Origin: Bryobacterales bacterium
GTDB taxonomy: Bacteria; Acidobacteriota; Terriglobia; Bryobacterales; UBA6623
Length of the DNA: 53,647 nt
Assembly (NCBI GenBank): GCA_028819235.1
Contig: JAPPMC010000197.1
Location: forward strand, 1 to 53,647
Direction: 5' to 3'
Shown: in pieces, positions 25,125-33,433 of the stretch
Numbering within the stretch: the stretch's first letter is position 1
Layout: each line of letters starts with the position of its first letter
Program-made: the position numbers and the translations under genes
Notes under the pieces: model-generated
Told to the model about the DNA's origin: nothing
Database searches by the model: none
The model's input: only the letters and a program-made list of their open reading frames with translations

Positions 25125-26111
25125 ATGAAGGCAGGTATATACCGCGGTGTCCTTGGCTGGAGTCTGGTCCTGCTCGCGCCTGCCATCCTGTCTGCCGATG
25201 ACTGGACTGCGCCCCGGACAGCTTGGGGCCATCTCGACCTTCAGGGGGTATGGACGAACGAGACGGTGACGCCGTTCGAGCGTCCAGCGGGACAGCACAA
25301 GACGACCATTACCGAGCAGGAGGCACAGCAGATCGCGGCCAATCTTGCCCGCCGGCGAGCCGAGACGGACGGGACGTCCCCTCCCGGGTCGGTCGGAGGA
25401 TACAACAATGTCTGGCTCGACTCGGGGACTGGATACCTCCCCAGCCGCCAGACCTCTCTAGTAGTGGACCCGCCGGACGGCCGCGTCCCGACGCGCCCCT
25501 CGGCGGAGGCCCGCCGCGACCTCTACAAGGCCCGGTCGACAGAGTCCTACGAATTCATGAGCGTGTGGGACCGCTGCATCACGCGGGGCGTTCCGGGCTC
25601 GATCTTTCCGGCCGGCTACAACAACGCCTACCGCATCCTCCAAACGCCGGACCATGTCGCAATCGTGTACGAAATGATCCATGACGCAAGGATCATCCCG
25701 CTCTCGGACACGCCGCACTTGAGCGGGAGCATCCAGCTTTGGATGGGAGACTCCCGGGGTCGGTGGGAGGGCGACACGCTGGTGGTTGAGACGCGCAACT
25801 ACAACGACCGGGGCTGGATCGCTTCAAACTCCGCGTCTCGGAGGATTAAGGGGATCCCAGTCTCCACGGAACTCCATGTCGTGGAGCGGTTTACCCGAGT
25901 GAGCGAGGATACCATCCAGTACGAGGTCACCGTGAATGATCCGAAGATATACACGCGCCCTTGGACGATCGAGATGCCGCTCACGGCTGACCCTGAGTAC
26001 GTGCTCTACGAATACGCCTGCCACGAGGGGAACATGGCGGTGGAACTCATACTGGGTGGGGCCAGAGCGGAGGCATCGGCGGCCAGGTTGGACGGCGAAT
26101 CAGGCCGCTGA
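25125..26111 (+). CDS. Secreted protein of the D-L-x-G-[IV]-W paralog family (member 3)
   Basis: The 328-residue protein has a signal peptide (about 1-24, ending ILSAD), then TAPRTAWGHLDLQGVWTN, CITRGVPGSIFPAGYNNAYRI, GRWEGDTLVVETRNYN, DPKIYTRPWTIEMPL and YEYACHEGNMA. It aligns by eye along its whole length with the third module of the VOC fusion, and the C-terminal Cys-His-Glu-Gly-Asn block is the strongest candidate for a functional site. A strong Shine-Dalgarno (AGGGGGAGG, 25111-25119) precedes ATG 25125. Function unknown. Confidence 0.85.
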   Translation: MKAGIYRGVLGWSLVLLAPAILSADDWTAPRTAWGHLDLQGVWTNETVTPFERPAGQHKTTITEQEAQQIAANLARRRAETDGTSPPGSVGGYNNVWLDSGTGYLPSRQTSLVVDPPDGRVPTRPSAEARRDLYKARSTESYEFMSVWDRCITRGVPGSIFPAGYNNAYRILQTPDHVAIVYEMIHDARIIPLSDTPHLSGSIQLWMGDSRGRWEGDTLVVETRNYNDRGWIASNSASRRIKGIPVSTELHVVERFTRVSEDTIQYEVTVNDPKIYTRPWTIEMPLTADPEYVLYEYACHEGNMAVELILGGARAEASAARLDGESGR

Positions 26112-26156
26112 GGACGCGCTCGGCGGTCGGGCGGCCTGCGGACTGACCCGGGCGCG

Positions 26157-26165
26157 TGGTAGATT
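26157..26165 (+). promoter_or_regulatory. Extended -10 upstream of the second PSD1/DUF1501 pair
   Basis: TG (26157-26158), one base and TAGATT (26160-26165) form an extended -10. Transcription would start near 26172, about 68 nt before GTG 26240. A purine-rich TTAGGAGGG (26215-26223) lies in this leader, rather far (17 nt) from the GTG. Confidence 0.4.
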
Positions 26166-26239
26166 GGCGGCTGACGGCAAGCCGGCGGCGGGCGCCCAGC
26201 CCCACCGATACGGCTTAGGAGGGCGCGACGGCAGCAAAC

Positions 26240-28762
26240 GTGCGCATCTGGCTACGGACTTGGCCCCTGATCGCAGGGCTTGGTGCGGCGTATGCCGCGC
26301 CCGGCCCGCCCTTGTCCCCTGAGTCGATCCGTTTCTTCGAGACCCACATTCGTCCGACCCTGCACTCGCAGTGCTCCCAGTGCCACAACGACCGCCTCCG
26401 GACCAGCGGGCTCTCGGTGGCTTCCCGGGACTCCCTGCTCGAAGGCGGCACTCGCGGGCCGGCAATCTCGCTAGACCGACCCGGCGAGAGCCTGCTGCTC
26501 GCCGCGCTTCGCCACACCGGGTCTCTGAAGATGCCGGCTGGCGGAAAGCTCTCCGCTCCTGCGATCGGCGCGTTTGAGCGCTGGATCGAACTGGGCGCCC
26601 CATGGCCCGAAGATGCGGAGTCCGGCGGTCGCGGCGAAGACGCGGTGCACTGGGCATTCCAGCCTGTGGCCAGGCCTACGCCGCCACAGCCGTCCGGGGC
26701 GGAATGGGCCCGCAACCCCGTTGACCGCTTCGTGCTCGCCCGCTTGCGCGACTCGGGACTGGGTCCGTCGCCGCCAGCCCCGAGGGAGACCTTGGCACGG
26801 CGGTTGCACCTGGACCTGACCGGTCTCTTGCCGTCCGCGGAGGAGGTCCGGGCCTTCGTGGCGGACCAGCGCCCAGGAGCATACGAGCGCATGGTCGACC
26901 GGCTGCTGGCGTCACCGCACTATGGCGAACGATGGGGACGGCACTGGCTCGACCTAGCGCGCTATGCCGACTCGAACGGCTATAACGCCGACGCAGAGCG
27001 CGAGATCTGGATGTATCGCGACTGGGTGATCGATGCCTTGAACCGAGACCAGCCGTTCGACCGTTTCGTGATCGAACAGCTGGCGGGCGACCTGCTGCCC
27101 GGCGCGACCCCGCAGCAGATCGTCGCGACCGGCTTTCACCGCAACACCCTGCTCAATCTCGAGGGAGGCGTGGACTTCGAGCAGTATCGGGTCGAGTCCG
27201 TGACCGACCGGGTCGATGTCACCGGAATCGTGTTTCTGGGCCTCTCCCTAGGCTGCGCGCGGTGCCATGACCACAAGTTCGACCCGATCGCCCAGCGAGA
27301 GTTCTACCGGTTCTTCGCGTTCTTCAACAGCATCGATGAACTGAGCGGAGAATTCTCCAACGCCCAAGGACGGGCGCGAGCCTTCGAGCCGATCCTGGAA
27401 TTCGGCACCCCGGAGCAGTACGTTCGGAAGAACGCACTCAATGCCCAGATCGAGGCCATGGAGGCCGAACAGCGCGCGTACCAGAAGGAGTTGCTCGGAC
27501 GACAAGACGAGTGGGAGGCAGGCCTGACACAGGAGGAAGTCTCAGGCCTGCCCCCTGGCCTGCAGGTCATTCTGAGGACCCCCTCCGGAGAGCGCTTGGA
27601 GCGCAGGAAGGAGATTCTCCGGAACGCATTCTTGGCCCAAGATCCCGGCGTTCAGGAGCGCCGCAAGGCAATTGCCGCAGTGAGGAAGCTTCTGCCGGCG
27701 ATACCCAGCACGCTGGTCATGCGGGAATTGGCCGAGCCGCGCCCGACGCACATCCTAGTCCAAGGGGACTTCCTTCGGAAGGCCGAGCGTGTGCTGCCGG
27801 GAACCCCTGCGGCGCTTCCCCCAATCGAGGGGAGCGAGCCAACTCGGCTGCACCTTGCCCGCTGGCTTGTCGACGGCCGCAACCCGCTCACGCCGAGGGT
27901 CACCGTGAACCGCATTTGGCAGCGCTACTTCGGCGCCGGCATCGTTCCGACTTCCAACGACTTCGGCACGCAGGGCGAGCGGCCCAGCCACCCGGCACTG
28001 CTCGACTGGCTCGCTACGGCGTTCGTAGAGGCGGGCTGGAGCCTCAAGGACCTGCACCGATTGATCGTCACCTCCGCATCCTACCGGCAGGCTTCCGGCC
28101 ACAGGGAAGACCTAGCGGCCACAGACCCGGCCAACAGGCTGTTGGGGAGGCAGGCGCGCTTGCGGGTGGAATCTGAGATCGTGCGTGACCTGGCGCTGTC
28201 GGCAAGCGGCCTGCTCGCGCCCACGATCGGCGGACCGAGCGTTTTCCCGGCCCAGCCGCCTGGGGTGATGATTCGGAAACCGTGGCCCGAGAGCAAGGGA
28301 TCCGACAGATACCGCCGCGGCCTGTACACCCATTTCTGGCGGACGAGCCCGCACCCCGGGCTGATGCTCTTCGACAGCCCGGACGCGCTGACGGTCTCCA
28401 CCCGCCGCAACCGCTCGACCACCCCGCTGCAGGCGCTCACACTGCTCAACGACAGCGGGTATCACGAGTTCGCCCAGGGATTCGCCGCCCGCCTGCTGCG
28501 CGAGACGAACGGCGCCGAGCTCTCCGAACGGTTGTCGAGAGCCTTCTGGATCTGCCTGGGACGGGCACCCACGGACGCCGAATTGAGCACTCTGCGAAGC
28601 CTTGCCACGGGACAGCTTGACGAATTCGAGACGCACCCGGAGCGTGCCGCGCAAGTGCTCACCCTCGGAGTTCCGCCGGGGGCGTCCAGCCATGAGGTCG
28701 CCGCGTGGACGGCAGTGGGCAGCGTCCTCATCAACCTCGACGAGTTCATCACTCGGGAGTGA
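26240..28762 (+). CDS. PSD1-type protein with planctomycete cytochrome c, DUF1549 and DUF1553 domains (copy 2)
   Basis: The 840-residue exported protein has a short signal (WPLIAGLGAAYAAPG), a PSC1-type haem motif in CSQCHNDRLRTSGLSV, and DUF1549 with LDLTGLLPSAEEV, YGERWGRHWLDLARYADSNG and CARCHDHKFDPI. An inserted coiled-coil-prone stretch (about 395-480, Glu/Arg/Gln-rich) precedes DUF1553 (NPLTPRVTVNRIWQRYFGAG). It is a distant paralog of the protein at 16777, with the same partner gene downstream. The GTG start lacks a well-placed Shine-Dalgarno. Confidence 0.92.
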   Translation: MRIWLRTWPLIAGLGAAYAAPGPPLSPESIRFFETHIRPTLHSQCSQCHNDRLRTSGLSVASRDSLLEGGTRGPAISLDRPGESLLLAALRHTGSLKMPAGGKLSAPAIGAFERWIELGAPWPEDAESGGRGEDAVHWAFQPVARPTPPQPSGAEWARNPVDRFVLARLRDSGLGPSPPAPRETLARRLHLDLTGLLPSAEEVRAFVADQRPGAYERMVDRLLASPHYGERWGRHWLDLARYADSNGYNADAEREIWMYRDWVIDALNRDQPFDRFVIEQLAGDLLPGATPQQIVATGFHRNTLLNLEGGVDFEQYRVESVTDRVDVTGIVFLGLSLGCARCHDHKFDPIAQREFYRFFAFFNSIDELSGEFSNAQGRARAFEPILEFGTPEQYVRKNALNAQIEAMEAEQRAYQKELLGRQDEWEAGLTQEEVSGLPPGLQVILRTPSGERLERRKEILRNAFLAQDPGVQERRKAIAAVRKLLPAIPSTLVMRELAEPRPTHILVQGDFLRKAERVLPGTPAALPPIEGSEPTRLHLARWLVDGRNPLTPRVTVNRIWQRYFGAGIVPTSNDFGTQGERPSHPALLDWLATAFVEAGWSLKDLHRLIVTSASYRQASGHREDLAATDPANRLLGRQARLRVESEIVRDLALSASGLLAPTIGGPSVFPAQPPGVMIRKPWPESKGSDRYRRGLYTHFWRTSPHPGLMLFDSPDALTVSTRRNRSTTPLQALTLLNDSGYHEFAQGFAARLLRETNGAELSERLSRAFWICLGRAPTDAELSTLRSLATGQLDEFETHPERAAQVLTLGVPPGASSHEVAAWTAVGSVLINLDEFITRE

Positions 28763-28766
28763 ATCC

Positions 28767-30221
28767 ATGGACCCTTTGCAGCATGTTCGCTTGAACGCCA
28801 CGAGGCGCCACTTCCTGGGCGAGTGCTTCGTCGGCTTGGGAGGAATCGCCCTTGGCGGGCTGTTGGGCGGGCAACCGATGTACGCGCAGCCCGCAAACGC
28901 CACGGCTGATCCGCTCGCCCCCAAGGCCCCCCACTTCCCGGCGAAGGCCAAGCGCGTGGTGTACCTGTTCATGTCCGGTGCGCCCAGCCAGTTCGAGACT
29001 TGGCTCTGGCGCCCGAAACTCCGGGAGATGGACGGCCAGCCGACCCCGGACTCGTTTCTGGACGGGAAGCGCTTCGCGTTCATGGAACGATTCACCGAGC
29101 AGCGACCGACGCTGCTCGGTCCGCAGCGCGACTTCCAGCGGCACGGGAAGTCCGGAACTTGGGTCTCGGAGGTCTTCCCCCACATGGCTCGGGTGGTGGA
29201 CGATCTGGCTGTCGTGCACTCACTGCGCGCCGAGAACTTTAATCACGCGCCCGCCAAGCTCTTCTTCAACACCGGTTCCACGCGTTACGGGCGCCCGTCA
29301 ATGGGCTCTTGGATCACCTACGGCCTTGGCAGTGAGGCGTCGGACCTGCCTGCCTTCGTCGTGCTTAGGTCGGGGGAGCAAAACCTAATGGGCGGGGCCA
29401 ACATCTGGGGCAGCGGCTTCCTTCCGACGGCGTACCAGGGTGTAGAATTCCTGCGGACCTCCGATCCGATCCCGAACCTTTCGACGCCGCCGGGTTTCTC
29501 GCGTAGCCAGCAGCGCGCACGGGTGGACGCTGTGAGGGATCTGAACCGGGCTAGGCTGGCCGCGGTCGGAGACCCCGAGATCGCCACGCGCATCGCCGCC
29601 TACGAGCTCGCCTACCGCATGCAGGCGAGCGCCCCGGATCTGATGGATCTGGCCGCCGAGAGCCAGACCACGCTCGACCTCTACGGAGCTGTGCCGGGAA
29701 AGGCCAGCTTCGCCAACAACTGCCTGGTCGCCCGGCGGCTCCTCGAGCGCGGCACGCGCTTCGTGCAGCTCTACCACACCGGATGGGACCACCACGGGAA
29801 CCGCGTCAACAATCTCGCCGGCAAGCTGGACGAGGTCGCGCTCGCAGTGGACCGCGCTTGCGCCGCGCTAGTCACGGATCTCAGGCAGCGGGGGCTGCTG
29901 GACGACACGCTCGTGATCTGGGGCGGGGAGTTCGGCCGCACGCCGATGGGAGAGATCCAAGAGCTCCCGGGCCGCAACCATCACATAGAGAACTTTCCCA
30001 TGTGGTTCGCGGGCGCCGGGATCAATGGCGGACAGACGATCGGAGAAGTCGACGACCTAGGCTTCTTCGTCACAAAGGATCCGGTGGACGTGCACGACGT
30101 GCAGGCGACGATCTTGCACTTGTTGGGCCTTGATCACACCAAGCTCACGTACAGGCACCAAGGCCGGGACTTTCGACTGACCGATGTCGGCGGACGAGTC
30201 GTGAAGCGGCTCTTGGCCTGA
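28767..30221 (+). CDS. DUF1501 family protein with Tat signal (copy 2)
   Basis: The 484-residue partner of the upstream PSD1 protein starts 4 nt after its stop. It has a Tat-like signal (TRRHFLGECFVGLGGIALGG, residues 12-31), VVYLFMSGAPSQFETW, GWDHHGNRVNN (about 337), IWGGEFGRTPMGEI (about 384) and the C-terminal KLTYRHQGRDFRLTDVGG. It is a paralog of the protein at 19268. ATG 28767 was chosen for the Tat signal. Two such pairs within 14 kb suggest parallel substrate specificities. Confidence 0.93.
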   Translation: MDPLQHVRLNATRRHFLGECFVGLGGIALGGLLGGQPMYAQPANATADPLAPKAPHFPAKAKRVVYLFMSGAPSQFETWLWRPKLREMDGQPTPDSFLDGKRFAFMERFTEQRPTLLGPQRDFQRHGKSGTWVSEVFPHMARVVDDLAVVHSLRAENFNHAPAKLFFNTGSTRYGRPSMGSWITYGLGSEASDLPAFVVLRSGEQNLMGGANIWGSGFLPTAYQGVEFLRTSDPIPNLSTPPGFSRSQQRARVDAVRDLNRARLAAVGDPEIATRIAAYELAYRMQASAPDLMDLAAESQTTLDLYGAVPGKASFANNCLVARRLLERGTRFVQLYHTGWDHHGNRVNNLAGKLDEVALAVDRACAALVTDLRQRGLLDDTLVIWGGEFGRTPMGEIQELPGRNHHIENFPMWFAGAGINGGQTIGEVDDLGFFVTKDPVDVHDVQATILHLLGLDHTKLTYRHQGRDFRLTDVGGRVVKRLLA

Positions 30222-30308
30222 CTGACACCTGACACCGGATCGCGTCGTCCGCCAGACCGGGACTGCCGTACTTCCGGACCAGCGCCATTCCAGCGGGCCG
30301 CCCTCGAA

Positions 30309-33134
30309 TCAGCTGCAGCCCGAAGTTGCGCCGCAGTTGGGACAGCGGTGGCAGGATCCGTTCACCGACATGACAGACCCGCACTCGACACACAGCGGCC
30401 CGTCGTGCAGGCCGTAGGCAGCTGGCGCGCTCTGGGACGCTTGCCCCACCTGCGGCGGGGGCCCAACCCCGTTCCCGGCTAGCTGCGCCAAGACCTCGTC
30501 GCTCACCGTGTAGTCGCTTGAGATGAACTTCGTCCCCAACCAGCGGAAGATGTAGTCCGTCACTGACTTCGCGTAGCGGATGTCTTCGTTCTGGGTCCAG
30601 CCGCTGGGCTCGAATCGGACGTGCTGGAACTTGTCGACCAGCGTCTTTAGCGGAACGCCGTACTGCAGCGCCAATGAGATTGCAGTCGCGAAGTTGTCCA
30701 TCAGCCCGCTGATCGTCGAGCCCTCCTTGGACATGCGGATGAAGATCTCGCCAGGCGTCTTGTTGTCCTCGTAGAGGCCAACCGTGAGGTAGCCCTCGTG
30801 GTCCCCGACAGAGAACTTGTGCGTCAGCGAGGCACGCTCGTCGGGCATGCGCCGCCGCAGGGGCCGCACCACGCCCGGAATTGCGGCGTCAGCAGGGCCA
30901 TCGGACGCTTCACCGGTGTTGAGAGGTTGTGCCATCTTTGACCCGTCCCTGTAGAGCGCGACAGCCTTCAGGCCCTTTCTCCAAGCCTCGAGGTACGCGT
31001 CAACAACGTCTTCCACCGACGAGTCGGCCGGCATGTTGATGGTCTTCGATATCGCGCCCGAAATGAACGGCTGAACGGCCGCCATCATGCGAAGGTGTCC
31101 GTTCCAATGGATCGAACGCTTGCCGTTCTGCGCCTTGAAGCTGCAATCGAAGACCGGCAAATGCTCGTCCCTGATCCCGGGGGCGCCCTCGATGGTCTGC
31201 TCTTCGTCAATGAAGTCAACGATCGCGTTTACTTGGCTCTCGTCGTAGCCGAGGCGGTCCAAGGCCTGCCCGACGGTGTTGTTGACGATCTTGATCACAC
31301 CACCGCCAACCAGCTTCTTGTACTTCACCAAGGCGAGTTCAGGCTCGATTCCGGTAGTGTCGCAGTCCATCATGAAGCCGATCGTCCCAGTGGGAGCCAG
31401 CACTGTCACCTGCGCATTGCGGTAGCCATGCTTGCGGCCCAAGCGATAGGCCGCCTCCCAGACGTCCTCGGCCGCCTCGCGAAGGTCGCTCTGCACGCCG
31501 ACGCGGGCGATCTGCTCGCTGGCCCGGCGGTGCATGCGGATGACATCCAAGAACGGATCCCGGTTCTTGGCGTAGCCCTCAAAGGGCCCGCGAGCTTGGG
31601 CGATCTCCGCGCTGGTGAGATACGCCTGCCCACACATCGTGGACGTGATGGCGGCGCCGATGGAGCGTCCCCGGCGCGAGTCGTAGGGCACGCCCAGCGA
31701 CATCAGCAGTGCGCCCAGGTTCGCGTAGCCCAGTCCCAACGGGCGGTAGGAGTGGGAATTGAACGCTATCCGCTCCGTGGGGTAGGCCGCGTTGTCAACG
31801 AGGATCTCCTGCGCAAGTATGAGGGTCCGGACGGCACGCCGGAACGCGTCCACGTCGAAGCGGCCCTGCCTTGTCTGGAACTTCATCAGGTTGAGGGACG
31901 CCAAGTTGCAGGCGGAGTCGTTCAGGAACATGTACTCCGAGCAGGGGTTAGAGGCGTAGATGCGGTCCGTGTTCTTGACCGGATTCCATTTGTTGATGGT
32001 TGAATCGAACTGCATCCCGGGATCCCCGCACTGGTGGGTCGCCTCGGCGATTTCCCGGAGCAGGCCCCTAGCGTCGTGACGCCCGGCCCGGTCACGTGTC
32101 TGGACGGACCTTGTCCACCACTCGCGCCCCTCGGAGGCGGCGCGCATGAACTCGTCGGTGACGCGCACGGAGTTGTTCGCGTTCTGGAACGAGATCGTCG
32201 AGTAGGCGTCGCCGTCGATGGCCGAATCGTAGCCGTTGGCGATCAGCACGTGCGCCTTCTTCTCCTCCCTCGCCTTGCACCAGATGAACTCCTTGATGTC
32301 GGGGTGGTCGACGTTCAGGATGACCATCTTCGCCGCCCGTCGGGTCTTTCCGCCGGACTTGATGACTCCCGCGAAGGCGTCGTAGCCCTTCATGAACGAG
32401 ACAGGTCCGGAGGCGCGGCCTCCGCCGGCCAGCCCTGCGTCCTCCTCGCGGATCGCGGACAGGTTGGTGCCAGTGCCGGAGCCCCACTTGAAGAGCATGC
32501 CCTCCGTCTTGGCGAGGTCCAGGATGGATTCCAGCGAATCCTCGACCGAATTGATGAAGCATGCCGAGCACTGCGGGCGGTGCTCGTCCGGGTCCAACGC
32601 CGTGACCCGCTCGCTGCGCCTGTTCCACGCCCAGCCATACCCCCGCGACTCCTTGCGCACGCCTACGTTGAACCAGACCGGAGAGTTGAAGGCGGCCTTC
32701 TGGTGCAGCATCAGGTGCGCCAGATCGTCGCGGAACGCCTCGACCGACCCGGCGTCCGCCAGATAGCCCCCATCGGCTCCCCAGTCGGCAATCGTGTCGA
32801 CGACCCGTCCCACCAGCTCGCGCAGGCTGGTCTCACGGTCTTCCTCGCCGACAGTGCCGTGAAAGTACTTGCTCGCCACGATGTTCGTGGCCGTCTGGGA
32901 CCACTGCAAGGGCACTTCAACATCCTGCTGCTCGAACACCACCTCACCCGAACTGTCCGTGATCAAGGCCGGCCGGCGCTCCCAAGAGAAGCCATGGTAC
33001 GGCCGCTGCCCTTTGCCCAAGTCCCGGGTGAAGTACCGACCATAGGTCAGCCCAGCCTCCGCAGGCTCGCGGCGGACCGCAACGCGCACTTGCCGCCGAC
33101 TCTCGATCGACTCTTTGACCGCTGGCACACTCAT
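30309..33134 (-). CDS. nrdJ: Vitamin B12-dependent (class II) ribonucleoside-diphosphate reductase
   Basis: Class II reductases make deoxyribonucleotides using adenosylcobalamin, with or without oxygen. The 941-residue protein has CSACFINSVEDS near the N-terminus, SNPCSEYMFLNDSACNLAS, the barrel segment VLAPTGTIGFMMDCDTTGIEPE, a TSCPD-like domain (STISGLMDNFATAISLALQYG), and a C-terminal zinc-ribbon-like tail (CVECG, CHRCPNCG). ATG 33134 is preceded by an excellent Shine-Dalgarno (GGAGGAAGG, 33149-33141); an in-frame start at 33152 is less likely. Two NrdR-like boxes lie upstream. No cobalamin riboswitch was recognised. Confidence 0.95.
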   Translation of the reverse strand: MSVPAVKESIESRRQVRVAVRREPAEAGLTYGRYFTRDLGKGQRPYHGFSWERRPALITDSSGEVVFEQQDVEVPLQWSQTATNIVASKYFHGTVGEEDRETSLRELVGRVVDTIADWGADGGYLADAGSVEAFRDDLAHLMLHQKAAFNSPVWFNVGVRKESRGYGWAWNRRSERVTALDPDEHRPQCSACFINSVEDSLESILDLAKTEGMLFKWGSGTGTNLSAIREEDAGLAGGGRASGPVSFMKGYDAFAGVIKSGGKTRRAAKMVILNVDHPDIKEFIWCKAREEKKAHVLIANGYDSAIDGDAYSTISFQNANNSVRVTDEFMRAASEGREWWTRSVQTRDRAGRHDARGLLREIAEATHQCGDPGMQFDSTINKWNPVKNTDRIYASNPCSEYMFLNDSACNLASLNLMKFQTRQGRFDVDAFRRAVRTLILAQEILVDNAAYPTERIAFNSHSYRPLGLGYANLGALLMSLGVPYDSRRGRSIGAAITSTMCGQAYLTSAEIAQARGPFEGYAKNRDPFLDVIRMHRRASEQIARVGVQSDLREAAEDVWEAAYRLGRKHGYRNAQVTVLAPTGTIGFMMDCDTTGIEPELALVKYKKLVGGGVIKIVNNTVGQALDRLGYDESQVNAIVDFIDEEQTIEGAPGIRDEHLPVFDCSFKAQNGKRSIHWNGHLRMMAAVQPFISGAISKTINMPADSSVEDVVDAYLEAWRKGLKAVALYRDGSKMAQPLNTGEASDGPADAAIPGVVRPLRRRMPDERASLTHKFSVGDHEGYLTVGLYEDNKTPGEIFIRMSKEGSTISGLMDNFATAISLALQYGVPLKTLVDKFQHVRFEPSGWTQNEDIRYAKSVTDYIFRWLGTKFISSDYTVSDEVLAQLAGNGVGPPPQVGQASQSAPAAYGLHDGPLCVECGSVMSVNGSCHRCPNCGATSGCS

Positions 33135-33234
33135 GCTCACCTTCCTCCCCATGGTTTCGGTCAGTGCCTTCCCACAAGGCAGCGCAACTAACCCGGCACC
33201 GGCCCTCCTTCCGGGCCTTCAGTGTCCGAGCGTC

Positions 33235-33280
33235 ATACTACAAGTTGCGCATGACCGAGACAGGATACCACATCTGGTAG
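33235..33280 (-). promoter_or_regulatory. Tandem NrdR-like boxes upstream of nrdJ
   Basis: Two imperfect palindromes of NrdR-box form (core C-w-A-t-A-T-a-T-w-G) lie at 33265-33280 and 33235-33250, about 30 bp apart centre to centre, close to three helical turns as is typical for tandem NrdR sites. The first has TACCA-CATC-TGGTA symmetry and keeps the core C, A, A, T, T and G. The second keeps all but one. A -10-like TAGTAT (33240-33235, minus strand) overlaps the second, so binding would block transcription. Confidence 0.45.
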
Positions 33281-33433
33281 CGTGTTTCCTAGTCGCGCAC
33301 AATTCTGCCGGGTTGGTAATACGATGTCAAGGGGGTCCGGCCCCTCCGGACGGCTATTCTACGCCGTGCAGGCCCGCGGGTGGCCGCGTACCTGCCTGAG
33401 ACCGCTCTCGCGCGGCCCCGGACGCGGGGTTTC

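Noticed and set aside
16777-30221. The two PSD1/DUF1501 pairs as a composite transposon or recent duplication
   Set aside because: The copies are clearly diverged in sequence and length, and no inverted repeats, transposase or target duplication was seen.
30216-30235. Tandem CTGACAC repeat after the second DUF1501 gene
   Set aside because: Two copies of seven bases in a short convergent intergenic gap are within chance and have no further structure.
33135-33433. Cobalamin riboswitch upstream of the B12-dependent reductase
   Set aside because: The conserved B12-box sequence and surrounding helices were not found; B12-dependent nrdJ often lacks one.
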